In this document: one piece after another, positions 14,185 to 20,795 of the stretch
Layout: every line of letters starts with the position of its first letter
Numbering within the stretch: position 1 is the stretch's first letter
Source: an uncultured Opitutales bacterium
GTDB lineage: Bacteria > Verrucomicrobiota > Verrucomicrobiia > Opitutales > Intestinicryptomonadaceae
DNA length: 20,795 bases
Direction of reading: 5' to 3'
Assembly (NCBI GenBank): GCA_900547395.1
Contig: URGP01000025.1
Location: 1 to 20,795, forward strand
Notes under the pieces: generated by a model
Database searches by the model: none
What the model was told of the DNA's origin: nothing
Seen by the model: only the letters and a program-made list of their open reading frames with translations
Made by a program: the position numbers and the translations under genes

Positions 14185-16740
14185 ATGAAATACACATTCT
14201 TAAAAGACAATAATTTGCCCGCATTTTTGGGCGACGATTTTGAAATATCGTATTCCTCCATGTATGCGAATGTTTTGGAGTTTTCAAAGCGCGTGCCAAA
14301 AGAAAGGGCGCATGTCGCAATCTATGCCGAAAATTCGCCGGAGTGGGTGTGCGCTCTATACGGCGCGTGGCTGAAACATTCAACGGTTGTGCCTGTTGAC
14401 GCGACATTGCCGGTTGCGGAGACTGCGTTCATTTTGTCGGATAGCGAAACGGATTTTTTGTTTGCCTCTAAAGCGAATTTGGAAAACGCGAAGGCGGCGG
14501 TCGAAAAGTCGGGCAGGGCGATTGAAATTTGCGTAATCGAGGAAGTCGAAAAGCCTTTGATGAACGCAACTTTGCCAAACGGCTGGAAAATTGAGTGCGA
14601 CGCGGAAGATTTGGCTTTCATTGTTTACACTTCGGGAACAACCAGCAACCCTAAAGGCGTGATGCTTACTTTCGACAATTTGCAGGCGAATATCGAGGCG
14701 GTTTCGGACGAGGGATATTTCCATGAAAAAATGCGCACTCTCGCGATGCTTCCTTTCCAGCACATTTTGCCACTTGTAGGTACTGTTGTGGGGGTGCTTT
14801 ACGTTGGGGGCGCGATAGTTTTCCCAAAGAGCCTCGCTCCCGCAGACATTGCGGGCGTTCTTGCAAAGCGCAAGGCTACCATGGTTATTTCCGTCCCCAG
14901 ATTTTACGAGCTTATACATGCAAACATAATGGAAAAGGTGAACAAGTCCATTGCCGTGAAGTCGCTTTTTCTGCTTTCTAAGTTTGCGGGTTCTGTAAAG
15001 TTTGCAAGAATGCTTTTTGCGAGCATTCACAAGCGTTTTGGCGGAAAAGTTTCGGCGTGGGTCTGCGGGGGGGCGGCGTTAAACCGCGAAGTGAACGCTG
15101 ATTTGAGCGCGCTCGGATTTAAAATCTGCGAGGGCTACGGAATGACGGAAGCCGCTCCCATCATAGCTTTTCCCAGAATAGGGAACATCAAGATAGGCTC
15201 TTGCGGTCAGCCTTTGCCGTCGAACGAAGTCCGTATTGTGGACGGCGAAATCACCGTCCGCGGCAGGAGCATAACCAAGGGCTATTACCGCCGTCCCGAA
15301 GAAAACGAAGCCTCATTTAACAACGGATGGCTATATACTGGAGATTTGGGATATTTTGACGATGACGGCTTTTTGTTCATAACAGGCAGGCGCAAGGAAA
15401 TTATAGTCTTGCCCAACGGCAAAAAGCTGAACCCAATCGAGCTTGAAGAACAGATAAAGGAAAAATGCCCCCGTCTTGAAGAAGTCGGAGTTTTGATGTA
15501 TGACGACATCTTGCAGGCAGTTTGCAGAATTTCAGACAAGATGTACGCCGAGCTTGGGAAAGAAGGGGCGGAGGATTTTGTGAGGGAAAACGCAATTCTT
15601 CCATACAACAGGGCAAACGCCTCTTACAGGCGCATCATACGTTTTACCGTTACAACGAAAGAGTTTCCGCGCACGCGCATAGGCAAGCTTAAAAGGTTCC
15701 AGCTTGCGTCGTTTGTGGAAAGCGTGAAAACGGAGCTGCCCATAGAGCAGGTTTTTGCCCCTGAGCCTGAAAGCAAAATCTACAAGGACTTGAAGGAGTT
15801 TTTGGCAATGCAGGTTTCTGTTACTGTTTTGCCCGATGCCCATATGGAAATGGATTTGGGCTTGGATTCTTTGGGCAAAGTTGCGCTACACGGATTTATA
15901 AAGGAAAATTACAATATTGATATGCAGGAAAGCGATTTTGAAAAATATTCGTCTTTGCGCAAGGTCGCAAATTTCATAGAGGAAGAGCAGAAGAAAAAGA
16001 CGGAGGAAAAAGCAGTTGCCGATGCTCCGAAGCCGAGAAAGCCCAAGGCTGTCGCGTGGAGTGAAATTTTGAAAAACTGCACGCCTCCGGCAATTCCCAA
16101 AACTTATTTCTTCCATTCGATAACCCTGCTTGCCGCAAGAATTTTCTTTAAGTTTTGGTATGATATCGAAATAGAGGGCAGGGAAAATATAAAAGACGGC
16201 GAGCCTATGATTGTTGCCCCCAACCACCAGTCTTTATGCGATGGATTTTTCTTCGCCAAAATGTTTCCGCGCAAGAAAGTGTACAAATTCTATTTCTTCG
16301 CGAAAATGCGGGCGATGATGAGCAGCAAGTTCATGAAGTTTTATGTGCGGCACAGCAACATTATCGTAGTTGACGTAAAATCGAACATAAAGGAATCCGT
16401 GCAAAAGCTTGCGGAAATTCTGCGCAAGAAAAATTACGTTGTGATGTTCCCCGAAGGGACGCGCACGCGCGACGGAAATGTTGCCGAATTTAAGCCGATG
16501 TTCGCTATTTTGGCAAAAGAAATGGGCGTAAGGGTTGTTCCCATGGTAATTTCTGGGGCGTTTGAAGGCTTGAAAGCGAGAGCGAGTTTGCCCGCGCGCG
16601 GAACGAAGATAAAAATTAAGCTTTTGCCGCCCGTTTCGGTTGAAGAGGGCGAAAGCTACGCGGATTTTTCAAACCGAGTCCGCGAAATTGTTATCGCCGA
16701 AAAGGCGAAAATAGAGGGCAGGGAGCTATCGGCAGATTAA
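14185..16740 (+). CDS. Three-domain fusion: acyl-AMP ligase, acyl carrier domain, PlsC-type acyltransferase
   Basis: This 851-residue protein carries three domains in order. Residues 1-510 are an AMP-forming acyl ligase: YTSGTTSNPKG (148-158), GYGMTE (317-322), GWLYTGDLG (381-389) and the catalytic Lys501 in RTRIGKLKR. Residues about 530-600 are an acyl carrier domain with Ser562 in DLGLDSLG as phosphopantetheine site. A charged linker (601-625) leads to a PlsC-like glycerolipid acyltransferase (about 640-851) with the NHQSLCD motif (H-x4-D, His681 and Asp686) and FPEGTRTRDG (755-764). E. coli Aas, which re-acylates lysophospholipids, joins an acyltransferase and a ligase in the opposite order. 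A role in loading free fatty acid onto the built-in carrier and then into phospholipid is inference. The gene follows ispE by one base and ends at a terminator. Confidence 0.92.
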   Translation: MKYTFLKDNNLPAFLGDDFEISYSSMYANVLEFSKRVPKERAHVAIYAENSPEWVCALYGAWLKHSTVVPVDATLPVAETAFILSDSETDFLFASKANLENAKAAVEKSGRAIEICVIEEVEKPLMNATLPNGWKIECDAEDLAFIVYTSGTTSNPKGVMLTFDNLQANIEAVSDEGYFHEKMRTLAMLPFQHILPLVGTVVGVLYVGGAIVFPKSLAPADIAGVLAKRKATMVISVPRFYELIHANIMEKVNKSIAVKSLFLLSKFAGSVKFARMLFASIHKRFGGKVSAWVCGGAALNREVNADLSALGFKICEGYGMTEAAPIIAFPRIGNIKIGSCGQPLPSNEVRIVDGEITVRGRSITKGYYRRPEENEASFNNGWLYTGDLGYFDDDGFLFITGRRKEIIVLPNGKKLNPIELEEQIKEKCPRLEEVGVLMYDDILQAVCRISDKMYAELGKEGAEDFVRENAILPYNRANASYRRIIRFTVTTKEFPRTRIGKLKRFQLASFVESVKTELPIEQVFAPEPESKIYKDLKEFLAMQVSVTVLPDAHMEMDLGLDSLGKVALHGFIKENYNIDMQESDFEKYSSLRKVANFIEEEQKKKTEEKAVADAPKPRKPKAVAWSEILKNCTPPAIPKTYFFHSITLLAARIFFKFWYDIEIEGRENIKDGEPMIVAPNHQSLCDGFFFAKMFPRKKVYKFYFFAKMRAMMSSKFMKFYVRHSNIIVVDVKSNIKESVQKLAEILRKKNYVVMFPEGTRTRDGNVAEFKPMFAILAKEMGVRVVPMVISGAFEGLKARASLPARGTKIKIKLLPPVSVEEGESYADFSNRVREIVIAEKAKIEGRELSAD

Positions 16741-16764
16741 AATTATAAATCCCAAAAACGGAAA

Positions 16765-16804
16765 GGCGGGGACAGCAAAAAAGCAGTCCCCGCCTCGTTT
16801 TATT
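16765..16804 (+). terminator. Rho-independent terminator after the acyltransferase fusion
   Basis: GGCGGGGAC (16765-16773) pairs perfectly with GTCCCCGCC (16786-16794) around an A-rich loop, followed by TCGTTTTATT. It closes the ispE-acyltransferase unit. Confidence 0.88.
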
Positions 16805-16819
16805 GACTATAAGAAGAAA

Positions 16820-16975
16820 TTATAAAAGCGAATAAAGGTACAAGAAGCAGAGTGTTGCCGCAGTGTACATCAGCATTAAAAGAGAAATGTTAACCCCCAT
16901 TTTGTACGAGCCGTTGTTTTCGCTTTCGGAAGTATCTATTGCCGCAAAATTCAGCTTGTAAAATCTAAAACACAA
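16820..16975 (-). pseudogene. Possible small membrane ORF or 3' remnant of a lost gene
   Basis: On the minus strand a frame reads 51 codons from a TTG at 16975 to TAA at 16820. The product has a basic, aromatic start (LCFRFYKLNF), a polar middle (DTSESENNGSYK) and a hydrophobic C-terminal segment (about residues 30-51). It looks protein-like rather than random. The frame has no ATG before the middle of the ORF; upstream it stays open through the terminator back to the TAA of the PEP-CTERM gene. An ATG at the TATGCC site near 16990-17005 is in another frame. It could be a short gene with a TTG start, or the conserved 3' end of a gene whose front was lost when the PEP-CTERM cassette arrived. 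No family is recognised. Confidence 0.35.
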
Positions 16976-17012
16976 GAACGCGAATATAAGAAAGGCATTT
17001 TTATGCCTACAA

Positions 17013-17045
17013 AAAAGCCGCTTGGAAAAACCCCAAACGGCTTTT
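17013..17045 (-). terminator. Terminator of the first PEP-CTERM gene
   Basis: AAAAGCCG (17013-17020) pairs with CGGCTTTT (17038-17045), and TTGG (17022-17025) with CCAA (17033-17036). Read on the minus strand, the stem is followed by a run of T. It closely resembles the terminator of the second PEP-CTERM gene. Confidence 0.88.
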
Positions 17046-17065
17046 GATTTTATAAAGAATTGAAA

Positions 17066-17145
17066 TTATTTTCTTCTGCGGTAAGCCGCAAATGCAAGAG
17101 CAACCGCGCCTAAAATTGCCGCATACGTCGAGGGTTCGGGAACTG
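17066..17145 (-). repeat. 3' module copy A of two PEP-CTERM genes
   Basis: These 80 bases encode the PEP-CTERM tail and differ at only three positions from 19582-19661. The similarity continues through the stop codon to the terminator stem. Confidence 0.9.
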
Positions 17146-19321
17146 CAGCGGTAAAGCCATATTCCGAGAAATGGGAAACCACGAATGAAAGGTATTCGCC
17201 GTCGTAGTTCAAGTTTGAAACATCGTCGGCTTCTTCCCATTGTCCGTTTTCGGACTTGTGGAATATTGTGAAATTGTCAAGGCTTAGTGTTGCGTCGCCA
17301 ATCAAGAAGCTTAAAACAACAGTATCTCCCGCCTGCATTGAAACATCAAAATCATAAGCACCGATTTTAACAAATTCAGAACCAACGGCTTCTATAAGAG
17401 AATCTGTTGTTGTCGTGACTGAATTTACTGTTGCGCTTGTGCTGTTAAATGCCATTGATATTTGCGTTTGAGAGTCGGAAAGCATTACTCTGCCGTTATT
17501 TGAAAGAGTGATTGCATCTCCTTGCACGTCAAGATTCATAAGCTTTGCTTCGGAAACGACAAATGTATTTTCTGCAAATGTGCCGCCATAGGCTTTTACG
17601 TTGCCAAAGTCCGTTATGCCTGCCGCTGAAACTGTATAATTTCCTGCTTCCAAATTAGCGTTTGCGGTCATTATTATTGTGCCGCTGTTGCGGAGTATGA
17701 GATTTGAATTTGCCAATGTATTGTTGCCTGCGATGTTCAATCCCAACGTCGCGCCGCTGTTTACGGTTATTGAATTTGCGTTTAACGCATTGTTTATGTT
17801 AACAGTGCCGCTGTTTAAAGAAAATGCGCCGTCAAAAGAATTAACTTTAAGGGTAACAGGATTTCCGCTTGCAAACACATTGATGTTGTCAAATTCGCTT
17901 ACATTGAGCGTTGAACCGCCCGTATATGAGCTTTCGGAAGTACCGATATTCAGAGTTTTTGTTCCGTTTACAGTCGCGCCATTTGCGCCGTTTCCGCTTA
18001 TTATGCCGCCAACGCTTGCATTGCCTGTCAAAGTTATGTTGGAGTTCCCTAAAACGGAAGAGTCTTGTCCGTTGCCTCCGCCGTAAACATTTCCGCTGAT
18101 GGCAGTGTCTGAAATTACTATGTTTGTGTCTCCGAGAACCGATGTTTTTACGGTCAGCCCTTCCGCTCCGGAAACTCTTTCGGTCAAGCCTCCGCCAAAT
18201 ACATTTTCAATGCTTCCGCCTGTAATGACAATGTTTGTATTGCCTTTAACTTCGCCCAATGCGCTGCCGTAGCCGAAAGCTTCGTTTACATAATTTCCTC
18301 CATATACGTTTCCGACTTTTCCGCCGCTGACATCAACATTCGTGTTTCCCCAAACCACTGTGTTTGAAGCTTGGGAGGCATTATTGCCATCGGAAGAATA
18401 TCCGCCGCCGAAGACATATCCTGTGCCTTCCGTTTCATTAAAGATTTTTCCGCCTGTTATGGATACATGCGTGCTGCCGTAAATATCGGAAGACTTGGAA
18501 CCGTCTCCCCATGAGTGGTAAGCTCCGCCAAAAACGTACCCGCCGCGGATTTGGGCATTGTCAGAGATTGAAACATTTGAAACCACTTGAGAGAAATCGC
18601 TTGCGTCTTTGTTCCCGACATAAGCCTGCCCCGTAGGTCCCGCATGCGAACCGCCAATCACAACACCGTTTACGACTGCGTTTCCGCCAATAGAAACATC
18701 TGTGGCGCCAAATGACTGGGTTCCGTAGCCCGCAGTATAACCGCCGCCGTAAACGCTGCTGAATATAATATCGTTATTATCGCTTTTGTCTTTTGCGGAG
18801 AGGACGGTTTCTCCAATTACCGCATTGCCGTTAATGATGATTTTTGACAAGCCTACATGCGAATTTGCCATTCCCACAGAGGTATCATTATTGTAGGTAA
18901 GCACGCTTCCGCCCAAAACAGAATTGCGGACAAGACCGCCTGATATTGTGATTTCGGAAAGTCCTATTGATGATTTTGCTTTCTCAACCGCGAAACTGCC
19001 TGCAATGACGTTGTTTATGTCTCCGCCTGTCATGGTTATGGAAACTTTGTCGGCACTGAAAGAGGTTTTATCGTTGCCAAATTCGGATGCTCCCCCAAAG
19101 ATGCCGTCTTTCCAATATTGACCTTTTGCGGAAACCACTCCGCCCGAAATGTCTATATTGACATTCTGATATTCTGCCGACTCGTCGGCGGAAAGATTGC
19201 CTCCAACATAAATACTGCCGCTAAAATCAGTATCTGCATTTACGGAATAGTTTATATCTTCGGCGTATAACACCCCTAAAAACAGGGAAAATGAAGTTAT
19301 GGATGCTGTAAGTCTTTTCAT
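17066..19321 (-). CDS. Large PEP-CTERM surface protein with VYGGG-type repeats
   Basis: The 751-residue product has a signal peptide (residues 1-20, ending VLYA) and a C-terminal PEP-CTERM sorting signal (727-751): VPEPST, a hydrophobic stretch, and RRRK. In this known system an exosortase processes such proteins at the envelope; no exosortase is in the window. The middle (about 30-470) is Gly/Asn/Ser-rich with about ten diverged repeats of a polar strand followed by a glycine block, for example SSVYGGGY, GYVFGGAY, GYVFGGGY, GNVYGGNY, ENVFGGGL and GNVYGGGNG, as expected for a parallel beta-helix or autotransporter-like passenger. A second, less repetitive beta-rich part follows. I chose the ATG at 19321; a TTG at 19342 would add 7 residues before the leader. 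It has its own palindrome-bearing promoter and terminator. An adhesin or surface-layer role is inference. Confidence 0.9.
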   Translation of the reverse strand: MKRLTASITSFSLFLGVLYAEDINYSVNADTDFSGSIYVGGNLSADESAEYQNVNIDISGGVVSAKGQYWKDGIFGGASEFGNDKTSFSADKVSITMTGGDINNVIAGSFAVEKAKSSIGLSEITISGGLVRNSVLGGSVLTYNNDTSVGMANSHVGLSKIIINGNAVIGETVLSAKDKSDNNDIIFSSVYGGGYTAGYGTQSFGATDVSIGGNAVVNGVVIGGSHAGPTGQAYVGNKDASDFSQVVSNVSISDNAQIRGGYVFGGAYHSWGDGSKSSDIYGSTHVSITGGKIFNETEGTGYVFGGGYSSDGNNASQASNTVVWGNTNVDVSGGKVGNVYGGNYVNEAFGYGSALGEVKGNTNIVITGGSIENVFGGGLTERVSGAEGLTVKTSVLGDTNIVISDTAISGNVYGGGNGQDSSVLGNSNITLTGNASVGGIISGNGANGATVNGTKTLNIGTSESSYTGGSTLNVSEFDNINVFASGNPVTLKVNSFDGAFSLNSGTVNINNALNANSITVNSGATLGLNIAGNNTLANSNLILRNSGTIIMTANANLEAGNYTVSAAGITDFGNVKAYGGTFAENTFVVSEAKLMNLDVQGDAITLSNNGRVMLSDSQTQISMAFNSTSATVNSVTTTTDSLIEAVGSEFVKIGAYDFDVSMQAGDTVVLSFLIGDATLSLDNFTIFHKSENGQWEEADDVSNLNYDGEYLSFVVSHFSEYGFTAAVPEPSTYAAILGAVALAFAAYRRRK

Positions 19322-19346
19322 GATATTTAAATAAGAAGTCAAAAAA

Positions 19347-19367
19347 ATGCGTATTTATAATACGCAT
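19347..19367. promoter_or_regulatory. Palindrome P1, putative operator of the large PEP-CTERM gene
   Basis: Arm ATGCGTATT (19347-19355) and arm AATACGCAT (19359-19367) form a perfect 9-bp inverted repeat around TAT. It covers the candidate -10 box of the gene starting at 19321. The sequence suits binding by a dimeric regulator; no regulator gene is in the window. Confidence 0.7.
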
Positions 19368-19384
19368 TCCTGCGGTATTTGTAA
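19357..19384 (-). promoter_or_regulatory. Candidate promoter of the large PEP-CTERM gene
   Basis: On the minus strand TTACAA (19384-19379) and TATTAT (19362-19357) are 16 bases apart. The -10 lies in palindrome P1, and the -35 lies in the degenerate copy P2. The predicted leader is about 28 bases. Confidence 0.5.
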
Positions 19385-19387
19385 TAC
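19375..19387. repeat. Palindrome P2, degenerate copy
   Basis: GTATT (19375-19379) and AATAC (19383-19387) are inverted around TGT. This matches the core of P1, and the two centres are 24 bases apart. Confidence 0.5.
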
Positions 19388-19485
19388 AGTGATTATTAAT
19401 ATGTTATTATTTGTATGCTTTTAACTCCGAATTAAAAATATTAAAAAATCGTCGCGTATCCCTTTAAAATTAAAAAAGTGTTGAC

Positions 19486-19506
19486 ATGCGTATTATAAAT
19501 ACGAAT
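19486..19506. repeat. Palindrome P3
   Basis: Left arm ATGCGTATT (19486-19494), centre ATA, right arm AATACGAAT (19498-19506), with one mismatch between arms. It lies between the terminator of the right PEP-CTERM gene and the promoter of the left one. A TTGACA at 19481-19486 abuts it on the plus strand. Confidence 0.6.
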
Positions 19507-19528
19507 GCCTCTTTCTTATATCCGCAAA

Positions 19529-19561
19529 AAAAGCCGCTTGGGGACTCCCAAAACGGCTTTT
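19529..19561 (-). terminator. Terminator of the second PEP-CTERM gene
   Basis: AAAAGCCG (19529-19536) pairs with CGGCTTTT (19554-19561), and TTGGG (19538-19542) with CCCAA (19547-19551) around GACT. On the minus strand seven T residues follow. Confidence 0.9.
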
Positions 19562-19581
19562 AAAATTATAAAAATCTGAAA

Positions 19582-19661
19582 TTATTTTCTTCTGCGGTAA
19601 GTCGCAAACGCAAGAGCAACCGCGCCTAAAATTGCCGCATATGTCGAGGGTTCGGGAACTG
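19582..19661 (-). repeat. 3' module copy B of two PEP-CTERM genes
   Basis: This is the partner of 17066-17145, with 77 of 80 positions identical by eye. Outside the tail the two proteins are not obviously alike. Confidence 0.9.
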
Positions 19662-20613
19662 AAATTCCCGTAATGTTGCCGCTTTCGTCATAGGCAAAGT
19701 TTACGTCTTCGTATGTATTGCCTAAAGAGTCAACAACGGAAATATTTGGCTTATTTGCCGAAAATACAACGGTTTCCCCTTCGGTTTCGCTTATGAATAT
19801 GTCGCTGAAATTTATGGATTCGAGGGAATCGAGAACTATGTTCAAATTTACAATACCCAGTTTGTCATAAGAATCCACGATGATTTTGGAGTCCTTTGAA
19901 ATTGTCATATCACTTGCGAGCAAGCCATCTACGTCTATTGACGAGTTATCGAGCATTGAAAATGTTGTTCCGTCTTTTATATAAAGTTCAGTGCCCTTAA
20001 ACGAAGTGTTTCCTGAAAGTATCAGATTTCCATTCATGGGTTCGCCGGTTGAACCGTTCGTGGCGGTAGATGCCGTAATTCTTCCGGCCGCTGAAAACTC
20101 GACGTCTTTCAAATTCATGTTTCCAATGATTTGATAGGTTGCGTCAAGACCTAATGCGGGAAGGTCGGAACGGTCTCCCGTCAAAGCAAGTTTGCCGCCG
20201 TTCATGTTGAAATCTCCTGTGACAGCCAAGTATGTTGCGGTAATATTTGTATTGGTTGCATTCAAATTTCCGGAAACTTTGAGATCCTTGCTGAAATTGA
20301 GCATTGCATTTTCAGCATTGAGGGTGCATTTAATGTTTCCTTGTGCATTTACTAAGCCGTTTGTGAAATAGAAATTTCCCGAACCATCGCCTTGGTATCT
20401 TTCCGATGTGTTTTCTCCGCTGTGAAAACTTGCTTCAACGCCGGTCCTTGCGGAATTCCACCACTGTATATTTAGACTTAATGATTCTCTGTTATCAGGC
20501 GTTCCGTAGGAGGTGTACTCTTTATAGTAAGCGCCTGCATTTATTCCGAGTCCCCATGCAGAATACATGCATCCAAGAACTCCAATCAGTCCAATTAATG
20601 TTGTTTTCTTCAT
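19582..20613 (-). CDS. PEP-CTERM surface protein, medium size
   Basis: The 343-residue product starts with a signal peptide (about residues 1-21, MKKTTLIGLIGVLGCMYSAW). A Cys at position 15 sits in an imperfect lipobox (VLGC), but a normal signal-peptidase site is more likely. It ends in a PEP-CTERM signal (319-343) with VPEPST, a hydrophobic segment and RRRK, almost identical to that of the large neighbour. The body is Asn/Thr/Ser/Gly-rich with repeated strand-like stretches such as SGNLNATNTNITATYL and GDFNMNGGKLALTGD, suggesting a beta-helical extracellular protein. It lacks the VYGGG repeats. The ATG at 20613 is preceded by AGGAG with 9 bases spacing. It has its own terminator and a palindrome-bearing promoter, so it is probably a separate transcript from the large gene. 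Specific function is unknown. Confidence 0.87.
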   Translation of the reverse strand: MKKTTLIGLIGVLGCMYSAWGLGINAGAYYKEYTSYGTPDNRESLSLNIQWWNSARTGVEASFHSGENTSERYQGDGSGNFYFTNGLVNAQGNIKCTLNAENAMLNFSKDLKVSGNLNATNTNITATYLAVTGDFNMNGGKLALTGDRSDLPALGLDATYQIIGNMNLKDVEFSAAGRITASTATNGSTGEPMNGNLILSGNTSFKGTELYIKDGTTFSMLDNSSIDVDGLLASDMTISKDSKIIVDSYDKLGIVNLNIVLDSLESINFSDIFISETEGETVVFSANKPNISVVDSLGNTYEDVNFAYDESGNITGISVPEPSTYAAILGAVALAFATYRRRK

Positions 20614-20652
20614 AATGAATTACTCCTTTATTATTAAAAAATTTGAAAAAAT

Positions 20653-20673
20653 ATGCGTATTGTTAATACGCCA
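20653..20673. promoter_or_regulatory. Palindrome P4, putative operator of the second PEP-CTERM gene
   Basis: Left arm ATGCGTATT (20653-20661), centre GTT, right arm AATACGCCA (20665-20673). Seven of nine arm positions pair. The left arm is identical to those of P1 and P3, and the site covers the candidate -10 of the gene starting at 20613. Confidence 0.65.
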
Positions 20674-20692
20674 GACTGCTGACAAAGTACAA
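20663..20692 (-). promoter_or_regulatory. Candidate promoter of the second PEP-CTERM gene
   Basis: On the minus strand TTGTAC (20692-20687) and TATTAA (20668-20663) are 18 bases apart, with the -10 in palindrome P4. The predicted leader is about 43 bases and contains the AGGAG ribosome site. Confidence 0.45.
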
Positions 20693-20707
20693 ATAGTATT
20701 TTGTCAG
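20679..20707. repeat. Inverted repeat near the second PEP-CTERM promoter
   Basis: CTGACAAA (20679-20686) and TTTGTCAG (20700-20707) are perfect inverted arms around 13 bases. On the plus strand nine T residues follow, so it also looks like a weak terminator for any plus-strand transcript. It also touches the predicted -35. Confidence 0.6.
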
Positions 20708-20728
20708 TTTTTTTTTGAAAGAAACAGA

Positions 20729-20764
20729 TTGACATTTTGGTATATTTTGACATATTTGGATATG
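20729..20764. repeat. Tandem 18-base direct repeat beginning TTGACAT
   Basis: Two adjacent 18-base units (20729-20746 and 20747-20764) agree at 14 positions and each begins TTGACAT. They lie upstream of the second PEP-CTERM promoter and could be activator sites, or -35 elements for a plus-strand gene beyond the right edge. Confidence 0.45.
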
Positions 20765-20795
20765 AGATGATAAACAATAAACCGATACAAAACGA

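Larger units (their letters stand above)
19322..19581. other. Intergenic region between the two PEP-CTERM genes
   Basis: No gene is seen. From left to right it holds a perfect palindrome and a degenerate copy over the candidate promoter of the left gene, an AT-rich stretch, a third palindrome copy, and the terminator of the right gene. Confidence 0.7.

Noticed and set aside
14380..15030. 216-codon minus-strand ORF
   Set aside because: It lies wholly inside the acyl ligase domain, whose motifs are intact on the plus strand.
17679..18086. 135-codon plus-strand ORF
   Set aside because: It is antisense to the repeat-rich PEP-CTERM gene and has no family features.
19481..19506. TTGACA adjacent to palindrome P3 as a plus-strand promoter
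   Set aside because: No -10 box lies at a workable distance and there is no plus-strand gene downstream.
17066..20613. Palindromes and shared 3' ends as a transposon or CRISPR-like array
   Set aside because: There is no transposase, no target duplication, no regular spacing, and each palindrome sits relative to promoters rather than flanking a unit.

Overview
The window looks like a chromosomal segment of a PVC-group bacterium, most likely Verrucomicrobiota of the Opitutales type. This is an inference from three things: two secreted proteins ending in a PEP-CTERM sorting tail, a Lys/Ala/Pro-rich histone H1-like protein, and housekeeping genes that mostly start without a Shine-Dalgarno sequence. 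No rRNA, tRNA, CRISPR array, transposase or exosortase gene is visible.

Region 1 (1-6500) holds a small lipoprotein gene, a fused YhaM-type exoribonuclease/RdgB-type nucleotide pyrophosphatase, rlmH, an MFS sugar porter, a secreted SASA-family carbohydrate esterase and hpt, closed by a strong terminator. Region 2 (6500-9550) is AT-rich spacer around an H1-like DNA-binding protein gene, followed by an aspartate aminotransferase and tsaE.

Region 3 (9550-16800) begins with an AT-rich orphan membrane protein gene. It converges, with a 4-base stop-codon overlap, on a tight minus-strand operon: pyrF, ispD, ispF, a small membrane protein gene, tlyA. Across a 43-base divergent spacer, ispE runs the other way and is followed by a three-domain acyl-activating enzyme/carrier/PlsC acyltransferase fusion. 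Three MEP-pathway isoprenoid genes (ispD, ispE, ispF) are therefore grouped here with pyrimidine, rRNA-modification and phospholipid genes.

Region 4 (16800-20795) is accessory. Two minus-strand PEP-CTERM surface protein genes each have their own terminator and share an almost identical 3' end. A recurring palindrome (left arm ATGCGTATT, 3-base centre) lies over the predicted -10 of both genes, with further copies between them. A short ORF without a clear start lies just downstream of the first and may be a gene remnant. The palindrome set, the shared 3' module and the unusual domain fusions are the most interesting observations; no complete new system can be demonstrated from this sequence alone.
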